Below, one piece after another: positions 8,951 through 16,871 of a stretch of DNA of 64,000 nt. Numbering within the stretch: the first letter of the stretch is position 1; the number at the start of each line of letters is the position of its first letter. The stretch spans positions 62,001-126,000 of the forward strand of contig NZ_AMSF01000056.1 of the NCBI RefSeq assembly GCF_000334915.1. The letters run 5' to 3'. The notes under the pieces are model-generated. The model saw only the letters and a list, made by a program, of their open reading frames with translations. It had not been told where the DNA came from and ran no database searches. This DNA comes from Dyella ginsengisoli LA-4. GTDB taxonomy: Bacteria; Pseudomonadota; Gammaproteobacteria; Xanthomonadales; Rhodanobacteraceae. A program made the position numbers and the translations under genes.

Positions 8951-10723
8951 TCAGTAGCCGGCCGCCAGTCCCGACGGACGGCGGCGATCGTTGGCGCCTT
9001 CCAGCAGACCGGTCTTCGGGCTGCGCAGGATCGCCTCGTCGGCGCCCCAGGACTGCACCTGCTTGAACTTGTAGCCCATGCCTTCCAGTTCCTTCTTCAC
9101 CGCATCGGTGAACAGGCCCGGCTCGTAGATCACCGCATCGGGATACCACTGGTGGTGCATGCGCGGGGCGTTCACCGCCTGCTGCATGTTCATGCCGTAG
9201 TCGATCACGTTGGTGATGCTCTGCATCACCGTGGTGATGATGGTCGAGCCGCCGGGGCTGCCGGTGACCATGAACAGCTTGCCGTCCTTCAGCACGATGC
9301 TCGGCGACATCGAACTCAGCGGGCGCTTGCCGCCCTCTACCTGGTTCGCCTTGCCCTGCACCAGGCCGAAGGTGTTCGGCACGCCGGGCTTGGAGGTGAA
9401 GTCGTCCATCTCGTTGTTGAGGAAGAAGCCGGTGTCGCCGGCGATCTGGCCTACGCCGAACAGGTAGTTGATGGTGTAGGTCACCGACACGGCGTTGCCG
9501 TGCTTGTCGACCACGGCGTAGCTGGTGGTGTCCATGCCCTCGGTGGCGCCGAGGCTGCCCTTGATCTGCGTCGACGGCGTGGCCTTGTCCGGATCGATGG
9601 TCGAGCGCAGCTGGTCGATATGCTTGTCCGAGAGCAGCACGTCGATCGGGTTCTTCACGAACGCCGGATCGCCCAGGTAGTTGTTGCGGTCGGCGAAGGC
9701 GCGGCGCTCGGCCTCGATGGTGAAGTGCAGCGCACGGGCCGAGCCGTAGCCCCAGTCCTTCAGCGGATAGGGCTCGAGCAGCTTGAGGATCTGGCAGACG
9801 GTGACGCCGCCGGAGCTGGGCGGCGGATCGGAGACCACGGTGTAGCCGCGGTAGCCGCACTTGATCGGGGTGTCCCATTTCACCGTGTAGTCGGCGAAAT
9901 CCTTCATGGTCAGCAGGCCGCCGTTGGCCTCGCTGGCGGCGACCACCCTGCGCGCGATGTCGCCGTGATAGAACGCCTTGGTGCCGTCCTTGCTGATCTC
10001 CTCGAGGGTCTTCGCCAGCTGCGGCTGCACCAGGCGGTCGCCGACCCGGTAGGGCTGGCCATCCTTCAGGAAGATCGCGCCGACGTTCGGGTACTTCTGG
10101 AAGTCCTTGGTGCGCTCGCCCAGGATGTTCACGTCACCCTGCTGCAGCACGAAGCCCTGCTTCGCCAGCCTGATCGCCGGGGCGATCACCTGCTGGCGCG
10201 AGAGGTGGCCGTACTTGCGCAGCGCCTCGTCCATGCCCATCACGGTGCCGGGCACGCCCACGCCGAGGTAGGTGCCGGTGCTCTTGCCGGGCACGACGTT
10301 GCCCTTGTCGTCCTGGAAGATGGTCGGGCCCGCCTTCAGCGGCGCCTTTTCGCGGAAGTCGAGGAACACGTCCTTGCCGTGCGCCAGGTGGATCAGCATG
10401 AAGCCGCCGCCGCCGATGTTGCCGCAGCACGGATGCACCACGGCCAGCGCGTAGCCCACCGCCACCGCGGCATCCACGGCGTTGCCGCCACGCTTGAGGA
10501 TGTCCACGCCGACTTCGGTCGCCAGGTGCTGGGCCGAGACGACCATGGCGTGCTTCGCGGTGACCGGCTGGTCTTTCGACAGGTCGGCCAGGGTGGTCGG
10601 GGCGGCGGTGGCGTCGAGCGCCTGCTTGGGGATGTTGTCCTGCACGGCGGCGGACTGGCCCCAGGCCAGCGGCGCGGCCAGCAGCAGGGCCGCCGCCAGG
10701 CCGTGGATCAAGGTGTTTCGCAT
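8951..10723 (-). CDS. ggt: Periplasmic gamma-glutamyltransferase
   Basis: 590 residues with a Sec signal peptide (hydrophobic ALLLAAPLAWG, cut near residue 22). It cleaves the gamma-glutamyl bond of glutathione and similar compounds in the periplasm. As an Ntn-hydrolase it is made as a proenzyme that cuts itself before a threonine. The cut site is visible as GMDTTSYAVVDKHGNAVS, with Thr399 as the likely nucleophile. The large subunit shows DAAVAVGYALAVVHP and GNIGGGGFMLIH; the small subunit has SSMSPSIV and GSPGGSTIIT. The start at 10723 was chosen because it opens the signal peptide; the reading frame stays open further upstream without family similarity. Confidence 0.94.
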   Translation of the reverse strand: MRNTLIHGLAAALLLAAPLAWGQSAAVQDNIPKQALDATAAPTTLADLSKDQPVTAKHAMVVSAQHLATEVGVDILKRGGNAVDAAVAVGYALAVVHPCCGNIGGGGFMLIHLAHGKDVFLDFREKAPLKAGPTIFQDDKGNVVPGKSTGTYLGVGVPGTVMGMDEALRKYGHLSRQQVIAPAIRLAKQGFVLQQGDVNILGERTKDFQKYPNVGAIFLKDGQPYRVGDRLVQPQLAKTLEEISKDGTKAFYHGDIARRVVAASEANGGLLTMKDFADYTVKWDTPIKCGYRGYTVVSDPPPSSGGVTVCQILKLLEPYPLKDWGYGSARALHFTIEAERRAFADRNNYLGDPAFVKNPIDVLLSDKHIDQLRSTIDPDKATPSTQIKGSLGATEGMDTTSYAVVDKHGNAVSVTYTINYLFGVGQIAGDTGFFLNNEMDDFTSKPGVPNTFGLVQGKANQVEGGKRPLSSMSPSIVLKDGKLFMVTGSPGGSTIITTVMQSITNVIDYGMNMQQAVNAPRMHHQWYPDAVIYEPGLFTDAVKKELEGMGYKFKQVQSWGADEAILRSPKTGLLEGANDRRRPSGLAAGY

Positions 10724-10752
10724 CGGTGGCTCCGGAAGGTGGTGGGGACGGG

Positions 10753-10779
10753 GTGCCGGTTCCCGATGGTAACCGGCAC
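10753..10779 (-). promoter_or_regulatory. Palindrome in the ggt leader
   Basis: A 9-bp perfect inverted repeat (GTGCCGGTT / AACCGGCAC) with a 9-base spacer, 30-56 bases upstream of the ggt start codon. It could be an operator or an mRNA leader hairpin. The regulator is unknown. Confidence 0.4.
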
Positions 10780-10838
10780 CGGCACGGTGTGCCTCCCTGC
10801 CTGCATCCCTGCACGTTCCTGCGATGTTCCTGCTGGCG

Positions 10839-10862
10839 GGACGTCCATACGGCCGGACGTCC
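10839..10862. promoter_or_regulatory. Three tandem 8-mers upstream of ggt
   Basis: Reads GGACGTCC, ATACGGCC, GGACGTCC without gaps. The outer two are identical palindromes. The layout resembles operators built from contiguous 8-bp boxes such as MetJ met boxes (consensus AGACGTCT), but the match is imperfect and no regulator gene is present. Its first 15 bases recur upstream of proB-2. Confidence 0.35.
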
Positions 10863-10872
10863 CCGCGTCGAT

Positions 10873-12153
10873 TCAGCCCGCGTCGCTCCACGCCCGCACG
10901 GCTTCGGCGAAGGCGAGGCAGTCGGCGAAGCGGTTGTACAGGGGGGCCGGCGAGATGCGGATCACGTCGGGCTCGCGCCAGTCGCCGATGATGCCGCGAT
11001 CGACCAGATAGTCGAACAGTGCGCGGCCGCGCTCGCGCCCGCCGCGCACGCGGATCGACAGCTGCGCGCCGCGCTGCGCCGGGTCGGCCGGCGTGATGAT
11101 CTCCAGCAGGTCGGCCAGCTGCGTGTTCACCAGCCACTCCAGATAGCCGGTGAGCTTGAGCGACTTGGCGCGCAGCCGGTCCATGCCGGCGCGACGGAAG
11201 ATCTCCAGCGAGATGCGCAGCGGCACCATCGCCAGGATCGGCGGATTCGACAGCTGCCAGCCTTCCGCGCCCGGGGTGGGATCGAAGGTCGGCGCCATCT
11301 GGAAGCGGTTGTCGCGGCGGTTGCCCCACCAGCCGTGGAAGCGCGGCAGCTCGGCCTGCGCGTGCCGCTCGTGCACGAACACGCCGCCGACCGCGCCGGG
11401 GCCGGAGTTGACGTACTTGTAGTGGCACCACACGGCGAAATCCATGCCGCTGTCGTGCAGCGCCAGCGGCAGGTTGCCCACCGCGTGGGCCAGGTCGAAG
11501 CCGACCTTGCAGCCGCGCGCGTGCGCCAGCGCGGTGATCGCCTTGAAGTCGAACGCCTGGCCGGTGCGGTACTGGATGCCAGGCAGCAGCAGCAGCGCGA
11601 TGCGGTGGCCGTGCTCGGCCAACGCGCGCTCGATGGCTTCCATGGTCAGCGTGCCGTGAGGACCGTCGCCCTCCAGCTCGATCAGCGCGTCGGCCGGATC
11701 GAAGCCGTGGTAGCGGATCTGCGACTCCACCGCGTAGCGGTCGGTGGGGAAGGCACCGGCCTCGATCAGGATCGCCGGGCGCTCGGCGGTGGGGCGGTAG
11801 AAGCTGACCATCATCAGGTGCAGGTTCACGCCCAGGGTGTTCATCGCCACCACCTCGACGGGCAGGGCGCCGACCAGCGCGGCGAGGTTGTCGCGCAGGT
11901 AATCCTCGTAGTTCAGCCAGGGCGCGCGGCCCTTGAAGTGGCCTTCGACCGCCAGCTCGCCCCAGTAGTCGAGCTCGGCGCTGAGCGCCGGGCGCACGGC
12001 GCGCGGCTGCAGGCCCAGCGAGTTGCCGCAGAAATAGTGGCCTTCGCGGCCCTCGTGCGGCGGGATCAGGAATTCGTCGCGGAAGCCGGCCAGCGGGTCG
12101 GCGGCATCCTGCGCCTGCGCCCAGGCGGACGTGGCTTCGTAGGTTGGGGACAT
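10873..12153 (-). CDS. kynU: Kynureninase
   Basis: 426 residues. PLP-dependent hydrolysis of kynurenine to anthranilate and alanine (or of 3-hydroxykynurenine to 3-hydroxyanthranilate) in tryptophan breakdown. Family blocks: YFCGNSLGLQPR near the N-terminus, VGFDLAHAVGNLPL (PLP-contacting Asp and His), and CHYKYVNSGPGA with Lys246 as the Schiff-base lysine. RFHGWWG and NPPILAM follow. The start ATG at 12153 gives the usual family length; the frame remains open upstream but that part is Arg/Pro-rich shadow. No kynA, kynB or nad genes are adjacent, so the pathway context is not given by neighbours. Confidence 0.93.
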   Translation of the reverse strand: MSPTYEATSAWAQAQDAADPLAGFRDEFLIPPHEGREGHYFCGNSLGLQPRAVRPALSAELDYWGELAVEGHFKGRAPWLNYEDYLRDNLAALVGALPVEVVAMNTLGVNLHLMMVSFYRPTAERPAILIEAGAFPTDRYAVESQIRYHGFDPADALIELEGDGPHGTLTMEAIERALAEHGHRIALLLLPGIQYRTGQAFDFKAITALAHARGCKVGFDLAHAVGNLPLALHDSGMDFAVWCHYKYVNSGPGAVGGVFVHERHAQAELPRFHGWWGNRRDNRFQMAPTFDPTPGAEGWQLSNPPILAMVPLRISLEIFRRAGMDRLRAKSLKLTGYLEWLVNTQLADLLEIITPADPAQRGAQLSIRVRGGRERGRALFDYLVDRGIIGDWREPDVIRISPAPLYNRFADCLAFAEAVRAWSDAG

Positions 12154-12199
12154 GACGCGGTTCCGGCAAAAACAGCCCCGAAGGTTACCGCGTCGACGC

Positions 12200-12721
12200 C
12201 TATTTCCCCAGCCGGTCGGCGATCCCCTGGCAGCCCTTGTCGAACGCCGCCTGCCAGGCCACACCGGCCTGGGTGGAGGCCGGACGCAGGCAGCGCAACT
12301 GGATGGCGTGGCCATCGCGGTACCAGTAGTGCTCCACGTAGGCCATCGTCGAGCCGGCCTCTCTGGCGGTGTAGAGGAAGTTGTCCGGGCCGCCGGTGTT
12401 GCTGACACTGCGGATTGCCTGGTAGCCGGGCAGGCCCTGTGCCTTGGCGCTGGCCTGTCCCACGTACTGCTGGAAGCCGCCCATGTCGCCGACCTGCTTG
12501 ACCGTCACCGAGACGCGGGCGAGCGTGTTGCGCGCGGTGGGCGAGGGATCGGGCACCTGGAACACCCGCACTTCGGGATCGCCCTGGGTCTCCATGATCC
12601 CGATCCAGTTGTCCGGGGTGCTGAAGGAGACGGTGCCATTGGCCATGGTGACGTCGGTGGCAAACAACGGGCCGCTGGCGAGCAGGGCGGTGGCGATCAG
12701 GGCGAGGCGCGACAGGTGCAT
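12200..12721 (-). CDS. Small exported protein of unknown function
   Basis: 173 residues. The first ~21 residues are a classical Sec signal peptide (LALIATALLASGPLFA), so the mature protein is periplasmic. The body is a mixed beta/alpha protein beginning with a strand-rich segment (TMANGTVSFSTPDNW) and contains two cysteines near the end (LRCLRP and KGCQG) that could form a disulfide. I do not recognise the family. The start at 12721 is set by the signal peptide. It lies 46 bp upstream of kynU on the same strand, so the two may be co-transcribed. Confidence 0.65.
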   Translation of the reverse strand: MHLSRLALIATALLASGPLFATDVTMANGTVSFSTPDNWIGIMETQGDPEVRVFQVPDPSPTARNTLARVSVTVKQVGDMGGFQQYVGQASAKAQGLPGYQAIRSVSNTGGPDNFLYTAREAGSTMAYVEHYWYRDGHAIQLRCLRPASTQAGVAWQAAFDKGCQGIADRLGK

Positions 12722-13159
12722 GCAGGCTCCGGGCGGGGCCGGGTTCGGCCGGGTCGGGAAGGGTATTCCACAGCATAGCCGCTGCGGGACACCTTGCGAG
12801 CCGATGCCCGTCACAACCGGGAGGTCATCCGGGGCAGGATAGGCTCGTCGGCTGCGGCGTATACTCGGCCGGCTGGACTTGGAGAGGGGGATCCGTGAGC
12901 GATCGCGGCGGTAGCGCTATCCGCAGGGCCGGGCCGATCCCGCTGCACGCGGTGATGGCGGCCTTGCGCGCCGGCTCGCCCGGAGGATCGCAGCGGACAG
13001 CGTCCGCATGTGACTGCATCCTCGCCCCGTCGCCGGACGCGCCCGGCGACGCGTGGCAGGGGGCTGTCCGCGTTTTCCGGCATCGGATCTCTTCTCCGGA
13101 CCGGTTTCCGCGCGGGGTGGAGCCCCGTGTTGTCTTGCGATGAACGGATTGATCGACCG
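12722..13159. other. Intergenic region between divergent units (secreted protein and sigma factor)
   Basis: 438 bp with no convincing gene; a GTG-started frame at 12895-13143 has no recognisable product. A TATACT hexamer at 12860-12865 could be a -10 box, without a good -35 partner. A 9-bp stem (CGTCGCCGG at 13028-13036 with its complement at 13043-13051, 6-base loop) lies about 110 bases before the sigma factor start and may fold in its leader. Confidence 0.4.
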
Positions 13160-13729
13160 ATGAATACGCTGGAAAAGCAAGCCGAAGTGACCCGTCTGCT
13201 GCATTCGGCACAGGCCGGCGATGCGGATGCGCTGGATGAGGCGTTGCGGCAGATGTACGGCGCCCTGCACCGACTGGCCGGCGCCCAGCTACGGCAGAAC
13301 AGCAGCGAGCGCACGCTCAGCGCCACCGCGCTGGTGAACGAGGCCTACCTGAAGGTGTTCGGCGGCGGCGGCGCTCCGGAGTGGGAGAATCGCGGCCACC
13401 TGCTGGGCGTGGCTGCCCGCGCCATGCGCGAGGTGCTGGTCGATTCCGCCCGCCGGCGACAGGCATCCAAGCGGCCGCAGTCGGTCGACCGCATCGAACT
13501 GTCGGAGATTTCCGGTGCGCTGGCGCACCAGATCGACTACGCCGCGCTGCTGGAGTGCATGGAGGCGCTGGAACAGATCGACCCGCGCCAGGCCAGCATC
13601 GTGTCGATGCGTTTTTTCGTGGGCCTGACCGCCGAGCAGATCGGGGCGGCCATGGGCATTTCCCCCGCCACCGTGCAACGCGAATGGCGCATGGCCCGCG
13701 CCTGGCTGCAACGCGAACTCGAAGGCTGA
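13160..13729 (+). CDS. ECF sigma factor of the kinase-activated type, upstream of the T6SS
   Basis: 189 residues with sigma region 2 (residues 10-95) and region 4 helix-turn-helix (residues 125-185; FFVGLTAEQIGAAMGIS then TVQREWRMARAWLQREL). Region 2.2 reads RTLSATALVNEAYLKVF: the acidic DAED-type stretch of ordinary ECF factors is replaced by Ser/Thr/Ala. This matches the TIGR02999/ECF43-like group. In Vibrio (EcfP) and Xanthomonas (EcfK) members of this group are activated by threonine phosphorylation, and EcfK drives a T6SS. Thr52 and Thr56 are the candidate sites here. The start at 13160 is used because upstream sequence is shadow. No anti-sigma gene is adjacent, and two Ser/Thr kinases close the T6SS cluster. 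Confidence 0.88.
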   Translation: MNTLEKQAEVTRLLHSAQAGDADALDEALRQMYGALHRLAGAQLRQNSSERTLSATALVNEAYLKVFGGGGAPEWENRGHLLGVAARAMREVLVDSARRRQASKRPQSVDRIELSEISGALAHQIDYAALLECMEALEQIDPRQASIVSMRFFVGLTAEQIGAAMGISPATVQREWRMARAWLQRELEG

Positions 13730-14097
13730 GGGTTTCTCCCGGACGACCTTCCGCCTCGCGCGCGATGCGCGGGGTTCCGTCGTCGTGCCTGCTGCATCCC
13801 AGAAAATGAACGAAGACTGAATATTGGCTGGCGTGGGGTGACCAAGACCGCGGCTCCGCCGCGCACTAACCCGGTGGAGGGGCTCGCAACGCCCCGACGA
13901 ACACGCTCGCTAGGGCACGTTCCGCAGCGGTCGGCGGGACTCCGGTGGCGGTCGGTTCCATTTCTGCAGCCAGGGGGGCATCGCATGGCGTCAGGTACTG
14001 GAGATGCGGCGGGCTTCCGCGGCGTTCCGGTCGTGTCGTGCGCGCCTGCCCGGGTCCGTCCACATCACCGGTAGACCCTCTTCGAAGGAGACATCGC
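13730..14097 (+). other. Intergenic leader of the T6SS operon
   Basis: 368 bp without a supported gene. It contains an A/T-richer patch around 13806-13830 in an otherwise GC-rich stretch and two weak 5-bp hairpins (around 13850-13866 and 13878-13895). It is the natural place for the tss promoter, possibly read by the upstream ECF factor, but I cannot point to a definite -35/-10 pair. A good ribosome site (GAAGGAG) precedes tssB. Confidence 0.4.
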
Positions 14098-14616
14098 ATG
14101 GCCAAGCAAAGCAGTCAGAAATTCATCGCGAGAAACCGCGCGCCGCGCGTGCAGATCGAGTACGACGTCGAGGTCTACGGCGCGCAGAAGAAGGTGCAGG
14201 TGCCGTTCGTGATGGGCGTGATGTCCGACCTGTCCGGCGCCAACAACGCCGAACTCGCGCCGGTCGAGGACCGCAAGGCGCTCGAGATCGACGTCGACAA
14301 CTTCGACCAGCGCCTGCAGTCGATGAAGCCGCGCGTCTCCTTCGCGGTGCCCAATACGCTCACCGGCGAGGGCAACCTGAACGTCGACATCACCTTCGAG
14401 AGCATGGACGACTTCTCGCCCGCCGCGGTGGCCCGCAAGGTCGCGCCGATCGCCAAGCTGCTCGAGGCGCGGACCCAGCTGGCCAACCTGGCCACCTACA
14501 TGGACGGCAAGGCCGGTGCCGAGAAGCTGATCGCCCAGGCGATCAACGATCCGGCGCTGCTGCAATCACTGGCGTCGGCGCCCAAGCCCGGCGACGAAGG
14601 CAAGGACGGGGAGTAA
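14098..14616 (+). CDS. tssB: T6SS contractile sheath small subunit
   Basis: 172 residues, VipA/ImpB family. With TssC it builds the cytoplasmic sheath that contracts to fire the Hcp tube. Near the N-terminus the family block APRVQIEYDVEVYGAQKK is present, followed by LPFVM-like VPFVMGVMSDLSG and a C-terminal helix region. The ATG at 14098 follows a GAAGGAG ribosome site; in-frame ATGs further upstream lie in the leader and give no similarity. tssC starts 6 bp after its stop, as usual. Confidence 0.96.
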   Translation: MAKQSSQKFIARNRAPRVQIEYDVEVYGAQKKVQVPFVMGVMSDLSGANNAELAPVEDRKALEIDVDNFDQRLQSMKPRVSFAVPNTLTGEGNLNVDITFESMDDFSPAAVARKVAPIAKLLEARTQLANLATYMDGKAGAEKLIAQAINDPALLQSLASAPKPGDEGKDGE

Positions 14617-14622
14617 GCAGAC

Positions 14623-16113
14623 ATGGCAACTGAGAAACTGGCCGAACAGGGCGCTGCCGCCACTGCCGAAGCGGGCGATTTCGCCGCGCTGCTCAACAAG
14701 GAGTTCAAGCCCAAGAGCGAGCGTGCCAAGGAAGAGGTCGAGTCCGCCGTCCGCACCCTCGCCGAGCAGGTGCTGAGCAAGGCCGACATCGTCTCGGACG
14801 ATGTGACCCAGACGATCAATGCCTACGTGGCCGAGCTCGACCGCAAGATCAGCGAGCAGCTCAACCACGTCATGCACCACGAGGATTTCCAGAAGCTGGA
14901 GAGCGCGTGGCGCGGCCTGCACTACCTGGTCAACAACACCGAGACCGACCAGCTGCTGAAGATCCGCGTCATGAACATCTCCAAGAAGGAGCTGGGCAAG
15001 ACGCTCAAGCGTTACAAGGGCACCGCCTGGGACCAGAGCCCGATCTTCAAGAAGGTGTACGAGGAAGAGTACGGCCAGCTCGGTGGCGAGCCCTATGGTT
15101 GCCTGGTCGGCGACTACTACTTCGACCACAGCCCGCCGGACGTGGAGATGCTGGCCGGCATCGCGCAGGTGGCCTCGGCCGCACACGCGCCGTTCATCGC
15201 TGCGGCCAACTCCAGCCTGATGGGCATGGAGAGCTGGAACGAGCTGTCCAACCCGCGCGACCTGGCCAAGATCTTCTCCACGCCGGACTACGCCTCCTGG
15301 CGTTCGCTGCGCGAATCGGAGGATGCCAAGTACCTCGGTCTGGCGATGCCGCGCACGCTGGCGCGCCTGCCGTACGGCGCGTCCACCAATCCGGTGGAAG
15401 AGTTCGACTTCGAGGAAGACACCGCCGGTGCCGACTCGTCCAAGTACACCTGGCAGAACGCGGCCTACGCGATGGCGGTGAACATCAACCGCTCGTTCAA
15501 GGAATACGGCTGGTGCTCGCGCATCCGGGGCATCGAGTCCGGCGGCGCGGTGGAAGGTCTGCCGGTGCATGCGTTCCCGACCGACGACGGCGGCGTGGAC
15601 ATGAAGTGCCCGACCGAGATCGCGATCACCGATCGCCGCTCGGCCGAGCTGGACAAGATGGGCCTGATGCCGCTGGTCCACCGCAAGAACTCGGACATGG
15701 CTGCCTTCATCGCCGCGCAGTCGCTGGCCAAGCCGGAGGAGTACGACGATCCGGACGCCACCGCCAACGCCGCGCTCAGCTGCCGCCTGCCGTACCTGTT
15801 CGCCGCCAGCCGCTTCGCGCATTACCTGAAGTGCATCGTGCGCGACAAGATCGGCTCGTTCTCCAGCCGCGACCAGATGCAGAGCTGGCTGACCAACTGG
15901 GTCATGAACTACGTCGACGGCGACCCGGCCAACTCCAGCGAGGAGACTAAGGCGCGCAAGCCGCTGTCGGCCGCCGAGGTGGTGGTGGAGGAGGTCGAGG
16001 GAGCTCCCGGCTACTACACCTCCAAGTTCTACCTCAAGCCGCACTACCAGCTCGAGGGACTCACCGTCTCGCTGCGACTGGTGTCGCGCCTGCCGTCCGC
16101 GGCCAAGGCCTGA
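14623..16113 (+). CDS. tssC: T6SS contractile sheath large subunit
   Basis: 496 residues, the normal length for VipB/ImpC. Partner of TssB in the sheath and substrate of ClpV. Recognisable blocks are HHEDFQKLESAWRGLHYLV, FKKVYEEEYGQLGG, YGCLVGDYYFDH, NPVEEFDFEE and, at the C-terminus, LEGLTVSLRLVSRLP. It is complete. A very strong GC hairpin lies just after its stop, before hcp. Confidence 0.97.
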   Translation: MATEKLAEQGAAATAEAGDFAALLNKEFKPKSERAKEEVESAVRTLAEQVLSKADIVSDDVTQTINAYVAELDRKISEQLNHVMHHEDFQKLESAWRGLHYLVNNTETDQLLKIRVMNISKKELGKTLKRYKGTAWDQSPIFKKVYEEEYGQLGGEPYGCLVGDYYFDHSPPDVEMLAGIAQVASAAHAPFIAAANSSLMGMESWNELSNPRDLAKIFSTPDYASWRSLRESEDAKYLGLAMPRTLARLPYGASTNPVEEFDFEEDTAGADSSKYTWQNAAYAMAVNINRSFKEYGWCSRIRGIESGGAVEGLPVHAFPTDDGGVDMKCPTEIAITDRRSAELDKMGLMPLVHRKNSDMAAFIAAQSLAKPEEYDDPDATANAALSCRLPYLFAASRFAHYLKCIVRDKIGSFSSRDQMQSWLTNWVMNYVDGDPANSSEETKARKPLSAAEVVVEEVEGAPGYYTSKFYLKPHYQLEGLTVSLRLVSRLPSAAKA

Positions 16114-16119
16114 TCCGGC

Positions 16120-16151
16120 GGCGCGGCGGGGGATCGGTCCCCCGCCGCGCC
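16120..16151 (+). other. Strong GC hairpin between tssC and hcp
   Basis: A perfect 13-bp stem (GGCGCGGCGGGGG and its complement) with a 6-base loop, starting 6 bases after the tssC stop. There is no T-tract, so it is not a classical terminator. It may stabilise the tssBC mRNA end or separate hcp expression from the sheath genes. Confidence 0.6.
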
Positions 16152-16322
16152 GGCATGCGGCAGAAGCAGTTCACGGATGCGACGGGGGACGGTCGCTTCC
16201 TGCAGTGCCCACGGCGGCCAGGGGGCCGGCGACGTTCCCTTCAAGCAACCACGGATCGACCGGTGCGGGTGCGTTCCCGAACGGCGTCATCCATCCATCA
16301 CAGGTGATCGAGGAGAGGTTCC

Positions 16323-16823
16323 ATGGCATTTGACATGCACATCAAGTTCGGCTCGGGCAAGGTCAAGATCGAAGGCTCGTCCAAGCACAAGAAGCACACC
16401 GGCGAGATTCCGATCCTCGCGTGGTCGTGGGGTGCCAGCAACACCGGCGACCTGCACGGTGGCTCCGGTGCCAGCGGCGGCAAGGCCCACGTGCAGGACA
16501 TCTCCGTCACCAAGTACGTCGACACCAGCTCCAGCGCGCTGCTCAACGCGGTGTGCACGGGCGGCCGCATCGACCAGGCCTGGCTGTACGTCACCAACGC
16601 CACCGGCGAGCAGACCGACTTCCTCACGATGGAGCTGAGCGAGGGCATCTTGGTCACCTCGTACTCCACCGGCGGCAGCGGCGGCGAAGACCGTCTGACC
16701 GAGAACATCACCCTGCACTTCGGCAAGTTCAAGTACTCGTTCCAGCCGCAGGACGACAAGGGTGCCGCACAGGGCGGTTCGAAGGACTTCACCTTCGACA
16801 TCCAGGCGGTGGCCGCGGCCTGA
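16323..16823 (+). CDS. hcp: T6SS tube protein Hcp
   Basis: 166 residues, standard Hcp1 length. Hexamers stack into the inner tube and can carry small effectors in their lumen. The N-terminus (FDMHIKFGSGKVKIEG), IPILAWSWGAS and the HVQDISVTKYVDTSSS block are typical. No C-terminal effector extension is present. The gene has its own 209-bp upstream gap with the hairpin at 16120-16151 and an AGGAGAGG ribosome site, which fits the high expression expected of Hcp. Confidence 0.97.
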   Translation: MAFDMHIKFGSGKVKIEGSSKHKKHTGEIPILAWSWGASNTGDLHGGSGASGGKAHVQDISVTKYVDTSSSALLNAVCTGGRIDQAWLYVTNATGEQTDFLTMELSEGILVTSYSTGGSGGEDRLTENITLHFGKFKYSFQPQDDKGAAQGGSKDFTFDIQAVAAA

Positions 16824-16871
16824 CGGCCCGGGCCTGCACGCGTCCTTCCTGCTGACCAAGGCATTCTTCAA

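Noticed and set aside
12895-13143. A GTG-started 82-codon frame upstream of the sigma factor
   Set aside because: A run of G lies before it, but the product is Pro/Arg-rich, matches nothing and ends just before the sigma gene; more likely leader DNA.
13838-14074. A 78-codon frame in the leader of tssB
   Set aside because: No ribosome site and no recognisable domain; other frames in the same stretch look equally random.
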